A DNA stretch of 64,000 nucleotides from Tetracentron sinense. Lineage: Eukaryota > Streptophyta > Magnoliopsida > Trochodendrales > Trochodendraceae. The notes under the pieces were generated by a model. It had not been told where the DNA came from, searched no databases, and saw only the letters and a list, made by a program, of their open reading frames with translations. The translations under genes were made by a program, and so were the position numbers. The stretch is from the NCBI GenBank assembly GCA_015143295.1, contig CM026554.1:57561301-57625300 (forward strand), given 5' to 3'. Below, piece by piece: positions 1-10,140 of this stretch (its first letter is position 1; every line of letters starts with the position of its first letter).

Positions 1-702
1 AGTAGCTTTTATCTGCTTAGCTGCTGCCATTGTAATGAAAACGAAAGAGGCATGCTAGTCTTACTCTCAGCCATAACCCATCTCCTGGTTTTTGAGTGAA
101 AGCATGAGCATGCGTTAGTTTTTGATTGAGAGTATGGACTGTCCGAGAGTAGGGCTAGCAATAGCATGCCTAAAAATTGAAATGACAGTAAATACAAGGT
201 GTATAATGATTTCGAGGGTATTAATGGTGGAAGAATGTTAGCCAGTCAATCCGAGCCTCTTAGGCCCAAGGGCTGACCTGGGCCTAAATTTCAAGACTCT
301 CCTACATGAGGGTTGGGCATTTGAGATACGGTCTCTCAAAATGTTCAATATTACGAGCACCTCAAATATGCCATGTATGATTAATGTTTGATGTAAAATC
401 AGAAGATAAATGAAATGGGTTGCATGTTTGAGAACTGAATAGGGTACGTTTTTCTTGGGGGTAAGTAAATAGGGTGTGTTTGCTACTATTAATTTGTTAC
501 CTAAACTATATTTTCAGTTAGAAGTTCTCTCCTTTAATATGCGTATTTACATCTCTATCCAAGAAATCAATATTATTTTTATCAAAACTAGTGGACGGCA
601 CGTGTGTGAGAGAGAGAGAGAGAGAGAGGAAGGGGAGAGAGATTGGGAAGAAAGATCCTATAGGCATTTTGGAAAAAAAAAAATTGGGTAAAGAAAGTCG
701 AT
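1..702. other. Left flank, no gene recognised
   Basis: AT-rich non-coding DNA. Short open frames on both strands have no recognisable motif. A GA microsatellite runs at about 609-630 and continues into a purine-rich block to 656, which resembles a block on the far side of the adjoining MULE (9731-9770). Confidence 0.6.
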
Positions 703-874
703 AGAGGCTGTTAGAAAGTCGAAAATACCCCCGATTCTAAACACTTAACAGTTTGAGTCTGTATTTTCTACGATCAAATACCTTACCCATTTTGAACGAA
801 GAAGAAGAGGAAGAAGAAGAAGGAAGAAGAAGCATTCTCACGCGTTCCCTACAACCGTCAGATTAAAAGGTATG
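703..874 (+). repeat. Left terminal inverted repeat of the MULE
   Basis: Pairs with 9469-9613 in reverse complement. The best matched parts are the outer about 50 bases and the ACCTTACCCATTT motif near 780-793. A purine (GAA) run separates these from the inner matched block. By MuDR analogy it should hold the transposase promoter. Confidence 0.85.
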
Positions 875-999
875 TTTAAAATATCGAAATCGAAAAGGAA
901 AAATCCCTGTATGAAATATGAATCTGCAAAAATACCAATATGAATCTGTAACTACCGAAGATAAACCCTAAACCCCTGTAGGAAAAATCCAACTTCATT

Positions 1000-1085
1000 T
1001 AAACAGCCTGAATTCGAACCATCTCGAATCCGAGACTGTAATCTCGAATTCGAGCCTGTAATCTCGAATTCAGGACTGTATTCGA
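1000..1085. repeat. Palindromic TCTCGAATTCGAGA array, left subterminal
   Basis: Several head-to-tail variants of CTCGAATTCGAG separated by CCTGTAAT or ACTGTAAT. The same word recurs at 4585-4890, 7598-7745 and 9165-9245, always inside the MULE. Each unit is its own reverse complement and could bind a dimeric protein or fold into a hairpin. Confidence 0.8.
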
Positions 1086-1261
1086 TATTGCATAACATTT
1101 TATACGATATTGACACTGTTTTTTTGATATTGCATAACACATTTAGTGAAATCGATACACATTTTATCCAATATTCGAACTGTTTTTAATATTGTAAGTC
1201 TTTATTGTAAAACATTGACACTATTGATTTTTTGTGTTGTTTTTTCTGGATGTTGCAGATA

Positions 1262-4200
1262 ATGGATGTATCAGTAATTTGTTGTTATGACGGAGAATGG
1301 AAGATTCTCCCTGACAAGTTCCACGTATATGAGAGTGGGAAATCAAAATTGATACAGTTGTTTAGTGGAATGACACATGAGCAACTTTTGAGCAAAGTTT
1401 ATCGATTGACTAAATCCCGGCTGGAAGAAACTGAGATTAGAGTGAGGTCTATGTTCCCTATACACCCGACAATTCCTCCTACTAATATTGAAGATGACGA
1501 AGACTTGTTGGTATTTATTTCAGAATGTGAACGAGCACGAACACATAATGTACTTTTGCCAATATATGTAACCAAAGTTTCAAAGGGAGTACAACAAGGT
1601 GGTCCATCCTCTTTGAGTTACAAAGGTTTTCCTGATCACGAGACTGACGTTCCCCATGTGAACGAGGCTGATACTTTTCATGTCCTTCAGCCTTCTACGG
1701 TCTATGTTCTCGATCTTGTCCTCTCAACCGTGCCTTGGCCATTTGAAGACTTGACAACAGGACCAAGTCAATATACTTGTTTTGTGCCTAACACATATGC
1801 AGATTATGGTGATACCAGCAGGGGCGACAACTACCATAGTGAAGATTGTGGTATTCAAGATAATGAATGTGCTAATGTTGATGAATGTGCTGAAGACGAT
1901 GGTGATTATTCAGTGGAGGTAGATGAAGATGTTGCCAGAGACGATGTTGATGAGGGTCCTATCTACTCAAATATCCTAACGGTTGATATCCCTAGCTCCT
2001 CTAGGTCTGCTTTTCAGCAAGTCAGTCATGGTCCTTCATCAAATGTGATTGAGAATGATGACTATGTGAATTTCGATCATTCAGACTTTGCAGCTGCACT
2101 CGAGAATACGGATGATATTTCACTTGGGCAATTGTTTAAGAATAAGAGGTGCGTACAGAATGTATTGGCAAAGTATGCAATGACAAAAAACTTCCAATAC
2201 AGGGTTGTGGATTCAAATAAATCAAAGTTTGTAGTTAAGTGCCTTGGGGGTAATTGTACTTGGAGGCTACGTGCATCAAGGGTGAATAAGTCAGGTGTCT
2301 TCAAGATAAAGACTTATAATTCAAATCACTCCTGTGAGTTTTCCTTAACTGGGCCCGATCATTGACAATCATCTAGTTTGGTTGTTAGTGACATGGTTGT
2401 AGGACAAATCGAGGGTCACGTGGCATCTAGGCCCAAAGAGATTATCCATGATGTTTGGAAACAATATGAAGTGCAAATGAGTTACCGGAAAGCGTGGAGA
2501 TCTAGAGAGATTGCAATAGAAAATGCTAGAGGATCATACGACAAGTCGTACGCTGACCCAAGGTTTAAAATTTCAAAATTTCGATCGATTTCGGATGTCC
2601 CATTTGAAACGAAATTTTTCGAAATTTCGGAATTTCGGCCGACATCTCACTGAAATCGCATTTAATAATAAAATATTATTCCGAAATTTGATTCGAAATT
2701 TCGCTGAAATATTCTGAAATTTTGAAATATTCTGAAATTTTTATTTTTTTATATAATATTAATTATATATATTATTATTTTATTTTTAAAATTAATATAT
2801 AAATTTTTCGAAATTTCACAAAATTTCAGTAAAAATTTCGAAATTTTTCGGAATTTTTCAGAATTTTAATTAAAAAATAATATAAAAAAATTATTTAAAA
2901 ATAAAAAATCAGATCTCAGCCGAAATTCTGAAATTTTCGAAATTTCGGCCGAAATCTGATTTCCGAAATAAACCCAGTTTCGATATCGGTGGGGTTATCC
3001 GAAACCGAAATTTCGTGAAATTTCGCGAAATTTTAAACCATGCGCTGACCTCCCTGCTTATTTGTACGAGCTACATAGGACCAACCCAGGAACAGTAACT
3101 GGAGTATTGAGTGACCCAGATACTGGTGCATTTGAAAGGTGTTTTGTGGCTCTTGCACCTTGTATCAGAAGTTTTCAGCTCAGTTTACGAAGAGTATTAG
3201 CCATTGACGGGATGCATCTAAAGGGTAAGTACAAGGGGATCTTAATCATAGCAACATTATTTGATGGTGACAACTACATATGTCCAGTTGCTTATGGAAT
3301 AGTTGAATCAGAGAACAATGACAGTTACAAGTGGTTTTTCAAACAATTAGCTGACTCACTTGGGTACATGGAAGGGTTAGTCATTATAACTGATCAACAC
3401 GCTAGTTTGATAAGCCAAGTCTCCATTGCATTCCCATATACAATTCATAGTTATTGTTCATATCACATTAGCCTGAATATGCATACAGCATTCAAAGACC
3501 AGGGACTGAAACCGTTATTTTGGTTGGCCGTAAAGACATGCATGTTCAGCAAGTTCCAAGAGTTTATGTCACGTCTTGCAGGCGCAAACCCCGAGACACA
3601 TGAATGGTTAGCTGTAATTCCAAAAGAAAAATGGGCATCTACATACTTTCTTGGGCTGAGGTATAATATTGTAACTACTATAGTTGAATCGATCGACAGT
3701 TTGCTTAAAGAAGCGAGAGAATATCCAGTCACAGTGCTTTTAGAGGATGTATGTCTTAAGATCCAACGAATGTTCTTTAACTGACGAAACAAAGTGATGA
3801 AAATGAATGGAAGCCTAACAACATGAGCTGAAGGTAAATTGCAGAGGAGACTTGCTAAAGCACATTATCTGGAATGTGATGGAATCGTTCGGTGTGAGTA
3901 TTATGTGAGGGGAGAATTTAATGCTACAGTGAAGCTTCTTGAACGTACCTGCACTTGTAGGAAATTTGATGTTCAAGAGTTGCCTTGTGTACATGTTTTG
4001 GCTACCTGTAATAAGTATCGACATGATCCGTATGCTTACTTTTCTCCCTACTATACATCTGATATGTATCGAGCCACCTATGAAGAGTCAATATATCCGG
4101 TACATGACAAAAAACATTGGGATCTCCCAGATGAAGTAATAGCTGAGACCAAGCAGATGAAACCCCCTATACAAAAAAGAAGCACGGGAAGACCGAAGAA

Positions 4201-4309
4201 GAACAAAATTCTTTCACAAGGTAAAGAAAGGTCTACCATAAGATGTGCTAGATGCAAACAAAGTGGCCATAATAGACAAACATGTACTAATGTAATCCCA
4301 CAAGTATGA
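1262..4309 (+). pseudogene. MURA-type MULE transposase, broken
   Basis: One frame, in order: a PB1-like N-terminal region (about residues 3-95 from the ATG at 1262, after a likely intron acceptor TTGCAG); an acidic linker; a MuDR DNA-binding domain with C...C...H.C (2110-2330); the DDE catalytic core (3062-3784) with Asp in AIDGMHLKGKY, Asp in IITDQHASL, the CSYHISLNM motif and a downstream Glu; then a SWIM finger CxCx(n)CxH (CTCRKF...LPCVHVLA), a GRPKKNK AT-hook-like motif and a zinc knuckle CARCKQSGHNRQTC near the C terminus. Three in-frame TGA stops lie at 2363, 3782 and 3824. A 484-bp MITE plus its duplication (492 bp, a multiple of three) interrupts the gene at 2559 without shifting the frame. 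The domain set is complete, so only these changes disable it. It could also be an inactive host-domesticated copy, but the terminal repeats argue against that. Confidence 0.9.
2559..3042. mobile_element. hAT-type MITE inside the transposase gene
   Basis: A 484-bp element with terminal repeats CAAGGTTTAAAATTTC (left) and CATGGTTTAAAATTTC (right, reverse complement), flanked by the perfect 8-bp duplication CGCTGACC (2551-2558 and 3043-3050). The interior is almost wholly variants of AAATTTCGAAATTTCG and AT-rich DNA, so it can fold back on itself. The 8-bp duplication fits the hAT superfamily. There is no coding capacity; the short open frames inside are fortuitous. Confidence 0.9.
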
Positions 4310-5084
4310 TCATTTCATAATGACAATTCAAAGAGTTTTTGTATCAAATTCTGGATTTTGTATTTTCGAATATTGTATTACAAATCAATGCATGATTTTC
4401 CTCTTCGGTTGGTCATTGGTTTACTTTTAGTCTACAAATTATAAAATTTCATACGAGTACTTAAATTAACATGTTAAAATTCAGCTATCCATGTACTTGA
4501 GTTGTATATAAAGGGGGACAAATGGGAACAAAGTCTCAAGACAGAACCTGTAATTTAGAACTTGAGATTTAAATGTCAGCAACAATCTCGATTTCGAGAT
4601 AACCATCTCGAATTCGAGATTGGTTAGCCTGAATTCGAGATTTTGTAGCCTAAATTCGAGATTGGTTAGGATGATTTCGAGATAACAATCTCGAATTAGG
4701 CTTAGGACCTGTTATCTAGAACTTGAGAAAATAATGCAAGCAACAATAGCCTGAATTTGAGATAACAATCTCGAATTCAAGATTGGTTAGCCTGAATTCG
4801 AGATTTTGTAGCCTGAATTCGAGATAACAATCTCGAATTCGAGATTTTGTTAGCCTGAATTCGAAAATATTAAGCCTAAATTCGAGACAGGAACTGTAAA
4901 TGAACTGTTAATGAGCTGTATTGATCCAAACCTTTACATCCATAATAAATTCATTACAAATCCAGTACATACATCCAATGTCAGGTTCGAAAGTTTAAAC
5001 ATACATCCATAAAAAAATTATTACATCCAAAAGACACCCCTCTTGACATCCCACTCTGAAGACAGTCCCACCACTTGACAACCA
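4310..5084. repeat. Intergenic region between the convergent MULE genes, with palindromic arrays
   Basis: Positions 4585-4890 hold more than ten copies of TCTCGAATTCGAGAT variants spaced by GTTAGCCTGA, GTTTTGTAGCC or AACA. The two MULE genes run toward each other here, so these hairpin-prone arrays sit where both transcripts should end. A role in 3'-end formation or transposase binding is inference. Confidence 0.7.
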
Positions 5085-6497
5085 TCAATAAGGATTGGCA
5101 ATCCCATCCATCATCTCGCAGGCTATCTGCTTCCGGAACTTCGTAACATCAATCTACAAATTAAAAATACGGTGAGCATAAATAGTGAGTCAGATAAATT
5201 AAAAATATTGTGAGCATAAATAGTGAGTTAGAGGAAAAGAAGGTTTAATACCTGCTGAAAATGAATCTGTAAATCAGCACATAGGAAATCAACATATTTC
5301 ATCAAGAATATTCCACAATCGCACCTGATACACATAAACAACACATTTCATCAGTATTTTATAGGTAAAACAAGTGCTATAAATTATAAGTAAATTGCTT
5401 GTTTTCATATAGACTTACGTATTATTCTGTTATGGTAAGTCGATGACCTCCCGCACCACCCAGTCTTTGCCTAGAGCCTCCACATCGCCAAACATATGGA
5501 AGAGGCGGGGATGCACTCTTTGATGGTACATAGTCCTACTGCATACATTTCTGTGACATCGGTGAAGTATGAGTCCAGAATTAGGACCTGGATTATCGGG
5601 GGTTCCAATACCGCCAACACCCAGTGATGGCCATGGAGAAACGGGAGGTACACCCTCTCAGCCGACCACATGGCTGGTCGCCCATTCAACCCCTCAACAA
5701 TGAGGTTAAGGTTAGGGTTTAATTGATCCCTTAATGAGTCACGCATCGCAGAGTCATTTGCATTTAGATATGATCTTAACATGTTTGCTTCTCGAAGTAG
5801 GAATTCCTGTGAAGACACTAAATAATTAGAATATCTTCAAGATTGAGTTACCGGTAATGAACTAATAAGAAGAGGCCTTACCATGAACCAAGTAGATCCA
5901 AAGACACAGGACTGAGTGTAAAGAGCATGATGACTCTCATGACATTGTGCCAACAGCTCCATCTATATGTCAATATGTTATGTACATTTAAGGATTAGTG
6001 TTGGATTATTAGAACTACAATTTAGATAAACAACATTAAATTAAAGACGAGAATAGTCTGTTACCATGGAATCGATCAAGCTTTTGCTAGTTGACACACT
6101 AGCAAGCATCTCTGGAGTGATTCGAACGTTATATATCATCCTTCACAATTAAAATAATTAAAGTAGAGAAATATGATCATTTATGCATGTACTTTTGAAT
6201 TCACAATTAGAAAAAATTACTTAATATTATTTGGATTTGCCTCCGCATTCAAAAAACGTCGTAGGGCCTTTGTTTCAGTTGTCGTAGCTGCCCTCATTGG
6301 ATCTTTAGCGATCATGCCCCCGGTCATTTTTTTCTTCACTCTAGTATTCAAGTAAGGGGAGCGGTGATGCTTCGAAATGATTGTAAGTCTTTGTGGCCTT
6401 CCCTCAACTCTTGTAAGGGTTCCGTCATCATCACCTTGAAAAACCGTTATTTCAGCATTACCCACCTCCCCCCCCCTGAAAAGACTGTTCTTACTTC

Positions 6498-7112
6498 CAG
6501 GGGCGGAGCCAGGGGGGCCGGGGGGGGCCATGGCCCCCCCAAATTTTTTGTAGATCTCTACTGTACTAGTATGACTAGTGGGCCCCTCAATTAAAAAAAT
6601 ATATTTGTATTATACTTGGCCCCCCCAATTTTTTTGTCCTATATGTAGTGGCCCCCAAAATTTTTTTTGTCACATATATAGTGGCCCCCCAATGGAGTCC
6701 CCTTATGCTCATGTCCCTATTGACACCCCTTAACTAGGGTTAAAATTCACCCAATCTCATGGTTCACCTACTTATCCTTGATTTTAGAAAAAAATATTTA
6801 AATAATTTTAATCTTAGGAGTTAGTGAATTTTTAACAAGGGTTCAAAAAGAAATTTGATATATTTTTTTTAAACCAAGGATAGGTGGGTGAATCTTTACC
6901 ACAATGAAGGGGTATTAATAGGACACATGGCGACCTCAAAGGTATTACCGAGAAAAAAAAAATTCCAAAATAAAAAAACTACCCCAAAAAAATTTTTCTC
7001 GGGGGCTACGCCCCCGAACCCCCAAATCCCATACCCTCAAACCAAAATTTTTTTTGTATACATGTATTCCCCCCCCCCCCCCCCCAATGAAAAATTCCTA
7101 GCTTTGCCCCTG
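6498..7112. mobile_element. hAT-type MITE inside the ULP1 gene
   Basis: A 615-bp element with ends CAGGGGCGGAGCCAGG and, in reverse complement, CAGGGGCAAAGCTAGG. It is flanked by the perfect 8-bp duplication CTTACTTC (6490-6497 and 7113-7120). The interior has runs of C and TGGCCCCCCAAATTTTT, typical of a widespread plant MITE type. It lands in the 45-bp coding repeat and, with its duplication, adds 623 bp, which shifts the host frame. A second, palindromic MITE sits inside at about 6709-6931. Confidence 0.9.
6709..6931. mobile_element. Palindromic 'TAACCATGGTTAA'-type MITE, nested
   Basis: Imperfect inverted repeat: CATGTCCCTATTGACACCCC on the left pairs with the reverse complement of the right end (CATGTGTCCTATTAATACCCC). 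A TTAA...GGTTAAAATTCACCC block lies just inside. It is related to copies at 26272-26516, 47870-48560 and 49864-50105. No clear target duplication was found. Confidence 0.65.
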
Positions 7113-7345
7113 CTTACTTCATCACCCACCTACCCCCCTGAAAATGCCGTTTTTTCTTCATCACCCACCTATGGGTGCCCCCCTGAAAAGGCCGTTCTTT
7201 CTTCATCACCCACCTATGGGTGCCCCCCTGAAAAGGCCGTTCTTTCTTCATCACCCACCTATGGGTGCCCCCCTGAAAAGGCCATTCTTTCTTTATCACC
7301 CACCTGTGGGTGCCCCCCTGAAAAGACCGTTCTTTCTTCATCACT
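7113..7345 (-). repeat. 45-bp coding minisatellite in the ULP1 gene
   Basis: About five near-identical 45-bp units (CATCACCCACCTATGGGTGC plus a CCCCTGAAAAGGCCGTTC half on the + strand). On the minus strand each unit encodes 15 residues of the type KKERPFQGGTHRWVM. The repeat continues in degraded form on the other side of the inserted MITE (6455-6497), so the array predates that insertion. The 45-bp period keeps the frame whatever the copy number. Confidence 0.85.
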
Positions 7346-7597
7346 AAGTTTCACATACTTTCTCTATCTTTTTTTATTTTTCCCTTTTTTCTCATAGCCC
7401 TCATTTTTAATGCATAATTATCAAATCTCTCAGCCAAGGAATCCATTTTTGTGGCAAAGGCATCAAACCGTCGATGAAAATAACGTTTCAGACGCTTGTA
7501 CCATGGATGTGAATTCGCTTGTACATCGTGTACCTGAAAAAATGGTAGACATTAGGACATAATAAAATGTAAATATATTGAATAAATGGGTTTGAAT

Positions 7598-7745
7598 TCA
7601 AGATTTTATATTGAATTCGAGATTACAGTCTCGAATTCAAGATAACAGTCTCGAATTCAAGATGGTTATCTCGAATTCGAGACTGTAATCTCGAATTCGA
7701 GACTATTATCTCGAATTCAGGCTAAAAATGTTGAATTCGAGGCTG
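7598..7745. repeat. Palindromic TCTCGAATTCGAGA array, internal
   Basis: Seven or so variants of the same palindrome found at both MULE ends. It lies in an intron or spacer of the ULP1 gene, just upstream (minus strand) of the minisatellite exon. Confidence 0.75.
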
Positions 7746-9164
7746 TTTAAAGAAAGTTTGAATTTTTTCTACTTCTTTAGGGTTTTAATTTTTTTAATTT
7801 TAAGGTTCCATAATGAGTTTGACATAAACAAAAATGAACAAAAATAATTCAATTTCGAAAAAATGAGTGCACGTTACTTACACTTTTTGACCTTTGCTCA
7901 TGTCCCAGGGGGACTATCCTCCTCCTCGTCATCATCACCATCATCATTCCCTCCCTCCACCTCATCTTGCTCATCACCATCCTCCTCGAGACTATCCTCC
8001 TCATCACCATCCTCCTCATCACCATCCTCATCATCATCCTCAGATCCCATTCGTGCAAGGACACCCCTAACTATTTCTTGCTCCTTCTCACGATCAATGA
8101 CATTTAACTTAAGAACCTCAAGCTGTGAACATAAAATTAAGTTAGAACTAAGCAAAAAAATATATATAACTTTGTACTAACTTTCGTACCTCTTCTAAAT
8201 TAAATATCTTTTCTTCCAATGTCTTGTAGATTTTATAAGTGGTATCTTTCCAACGTAAAACACAAGGGAACATCTCAGTAGTAGGAGGAGATCCGCGAGA
8301 ACATAATTTCTTAAGTGCGGGAATGCACTCAAACATCCAAACCTGTCATCATTAGAATTTCAAATAAACATAAAAACAGGAGTGTAATTACAAATTAAAC
8401 ATACATCAATGATATAATATCTTGAAAAGAAATACAACATCCGTTAATATTGTATTGTGGAGTATCTATATGTGTCATTTCAATATTTTTCTTAAATATC
8501 GAGTACCCTACAGTGCCCCAAGGGTATCTATTGAAGGCGTCGAGGTCCTCTATAAGATCCAAGTACTCAATCTCGATGTTCGAGTGTGTCTCTTTTGCAA
8601 CGATCAATAACTCAACATATAGGACCAACGCAATCTTGATTGCATCCATATCATTGTTACATGCCTTGAACACCTTAAGCAGGTCAAATTTTTTTATCTG
8701 TTGTACTTCACCAAACTTGCGAACTTTTAGAGAGGTCGGAGAACTGGCATGTACTATGGCGGGAGGGACACCTAGACTAGCATTTAAACACATTATCAAC
8801 GTGAAGTCTAACAATGTGAATCTCATAACACTACCAGCTACAGCAAAAATAAGTCAATCTCTACGCCTCTGAAGTAGGTAGTGCAATGCCTAACCGCATT
8901 GGAGATTTTTGGGCAAATCATAAAGATGCCCAAAACAAGTTTGCATCCACAAAGACTTTCTCGCAGGATGGGCCTCCAAGTTCGGCTTTATTTTTTCAAA
9001 CCATTCTTTCATGGTACATTTCACAGATGGCTGGGCCTTTTCCAACTCTTTCCCCTTCCCTTTCTCTTTGCCTTTGCCTTTGTCTTCCCATTTTTCTCTA
9101 TTTTTTGGCATCTTGAATCTACAAGTATTAATAAAATTGATTAGTAATACATAATAAGACTGAA

Positions 9165-9245
9165 TTCGAAAATAAACAGGCTGAATTCGAGATTTACAGT
9201 CTTGAATTCGAGATAACCATCTCGAATTCAGGAATGTAAATCTTA
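9165..9245. repeat. Palindromic TCTCGAATTCGAGA array, right subterminal
   Basis: The mirror counterpart of the array at 1000-1085. It lies upstream of the ULP1 start codon (9111), in what should be the 5' leader or its intron. Its place near the opposite end of the element suggests that the array belongs to the transposon and not to the host. Confidence 0.75.
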
Positions 9246-9468
9246 CTCAGGCTGTTTAAAGAATTTTTGGATTTTTCTTACAGAGGTTTAGGGTTTATCT
9301 TCGTTAGGGTTTTAGTTCCTTAGGATTTATCTTTATTAGGTATTAGGGTTTCAATCCATAATGAGTTCGAAATGCAGAAAAATGAACACTATTTCGATTT
9401 GGAAATTTTAAACATTCCTCTCATTAGGGTTTCGAAATTTTAAACTGTTTTGATTAAGGTTTCAATCC

Positions 9469-9613
9469 ATACCTCTTAATCTGACGATTTCAAAATTCGA
9501 AATTTCTTTCTTCTTCTTCGTTCGAAATGGGTAAGGTATTCGATGGAATGGAGTTAGACGTAACCTGTTAAGTGTTTACAAACAGGGGCATTTTTGACTT
9601 TCTAACAACCTCT
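9469..9613 (-). repeat. Right terminal inverted repeat of the MULE
   Basis: Reverse complement of 703-874. It contains the TTCGAAATGGGTAAGGTATT block and ends GACTTTCTAACAACCTCT. By MuDR analogy it should promote the ULP1 gene. Confidence 0.85.
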
Positions 9614-10140
9614 TCCGCACGCTTCAGCTCTACACACGCGTTGAGGTTGGGAAAAATAACTCTCTAAAAAGGGAGCTGGTTTCTGTAATTTTTCAAAAAC
9701 CCAAGCCTAATTCCATACTTTTCCCAAAAAAATGAGAGAGAGGAAAAGGGGAGAGAGACTAAGAAGAAAGATCAAAATGATATATATATATATATATTTA
9801 TTTATTTTTATATATATTTATTTTTTATTTTTTTTGGGTATTGAAACTTGAGGGACTCTTTAGAAAAAAAAAAATTTGTGACGCACATTAGTATAGAAAG
9901 AGACATTTTGAGAATCAAAAAATCTTATTTTTTCTCTTGAAAAATATTTGCCACGTAGAAAGGGTGTGCCTCTTGGTTGAGAGAGACTAAAAATGAAGCA
10001 TGAGAGAAGATAAGGATAAACATTTGAGGGAATAGTGGAAATAGAGGGATTATTATTAGTTGTAGTTGATATTACTTCAATACACCTACTAACTTTTCTC
10101 ATGTAAAATAAGATAACATAGTATCTTAATTTTTTTTTTG
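9614..10140. other. Spacer, no gene recognised
   Basis: AT-rich DNA with a purine block at 9731-9770 that resembles 618-656, a TA microsatellite at about 9779-9798 and low-complexity T runs. No coding signal was seen. Confidence 0.6.

Larger units (their letters stand above)
5085..9111 (-). pseudogene. DUF1985 plus ULP1-like (C48) cysteine protease gene of the MULE, broken
   Basis: A multi-exon gene read leftward from the right inverted repeat. Segment 9111-8395 has a Lys-rich start, a CFGHLYDLP motif and a DUF1985 domain (RFTLLDFTLIM, AIKIALVLYVE, LDAFNRYPWG), with in-frame stops near 8875 and 8839. Segment 8349-8190 (VWMFECIPALKKL) and an Asp/Glu-rich segment (8124-7898) follow. Segment 7533-6250 carries a 15-residue repeat split by a MITE. 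The protease follows at 5818-5419: His in HGHHWVLAVLEP and Asp in VLILDSY, with a frameshift near 5510 and a stop near 5434. Exon 5324-5252 supplies the catalytic Cys in CDCGIFLMKYVDFL. The last exon, 5153-5085, ends in a stop. Known relatives are SUMO-protease-like genes spread by Kaonashi MULEs. The middle exon borders are approximate. Confidence 0.85.
703..9613. mobile_element. Mutator-like element with transposase and ULP1-like protease genes
   Basis: An 8.9-kb DNA transposon bounded by inverted repeats at 703-874 and 9469-9613. The two ends share the outer motif AGAGGYTGTTAGAAAGTC and an inner block ending in a CGTCAGATTAAnAGGTATG motif. The transposase gene reads inward from the left end and the DUF1985/ULP1 gene reads inward from the right end, as mudrA and mudrB do in maize MuDR. 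ULP1-bearing MULEs (Kaonashi, CUMULE) are known in plants, so the type is known; the family assignment is inferred from domain content. No 9-10 bp target duplication was found (left flank AAAGTCGAT, right flank TCCGCACGC), so the ends may be off by a few bases. Both genes carry stops, and at least two MITEs sit inside, so the copy is not autonomous. Confidence 0.88.

Noticed and set aside
476-691. Arg/Glu-rich open frame
   Set aside because: Produced by the GA microsatellite; no homology features.
4585-4890. EcoRI-site array as a cloning artefact
   Set aside because: GAATTC recurs in diverged variants with family-specific spacers at four places inside one transposon, so it is biological.
7113-7345. 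CRISPR-like array
   Set aside because: The 45-bp units are contiguous, with no distinct spacers, and encode an in-frame peptide repeat in a plant transposon gene.
7863-8180. Ser-rich plus-strand protein
   Set aside because: Antisense of the Asp/Glu-rich segment of the ULP1 gene; the serines come from TCC/TCA complements of acidic codons.
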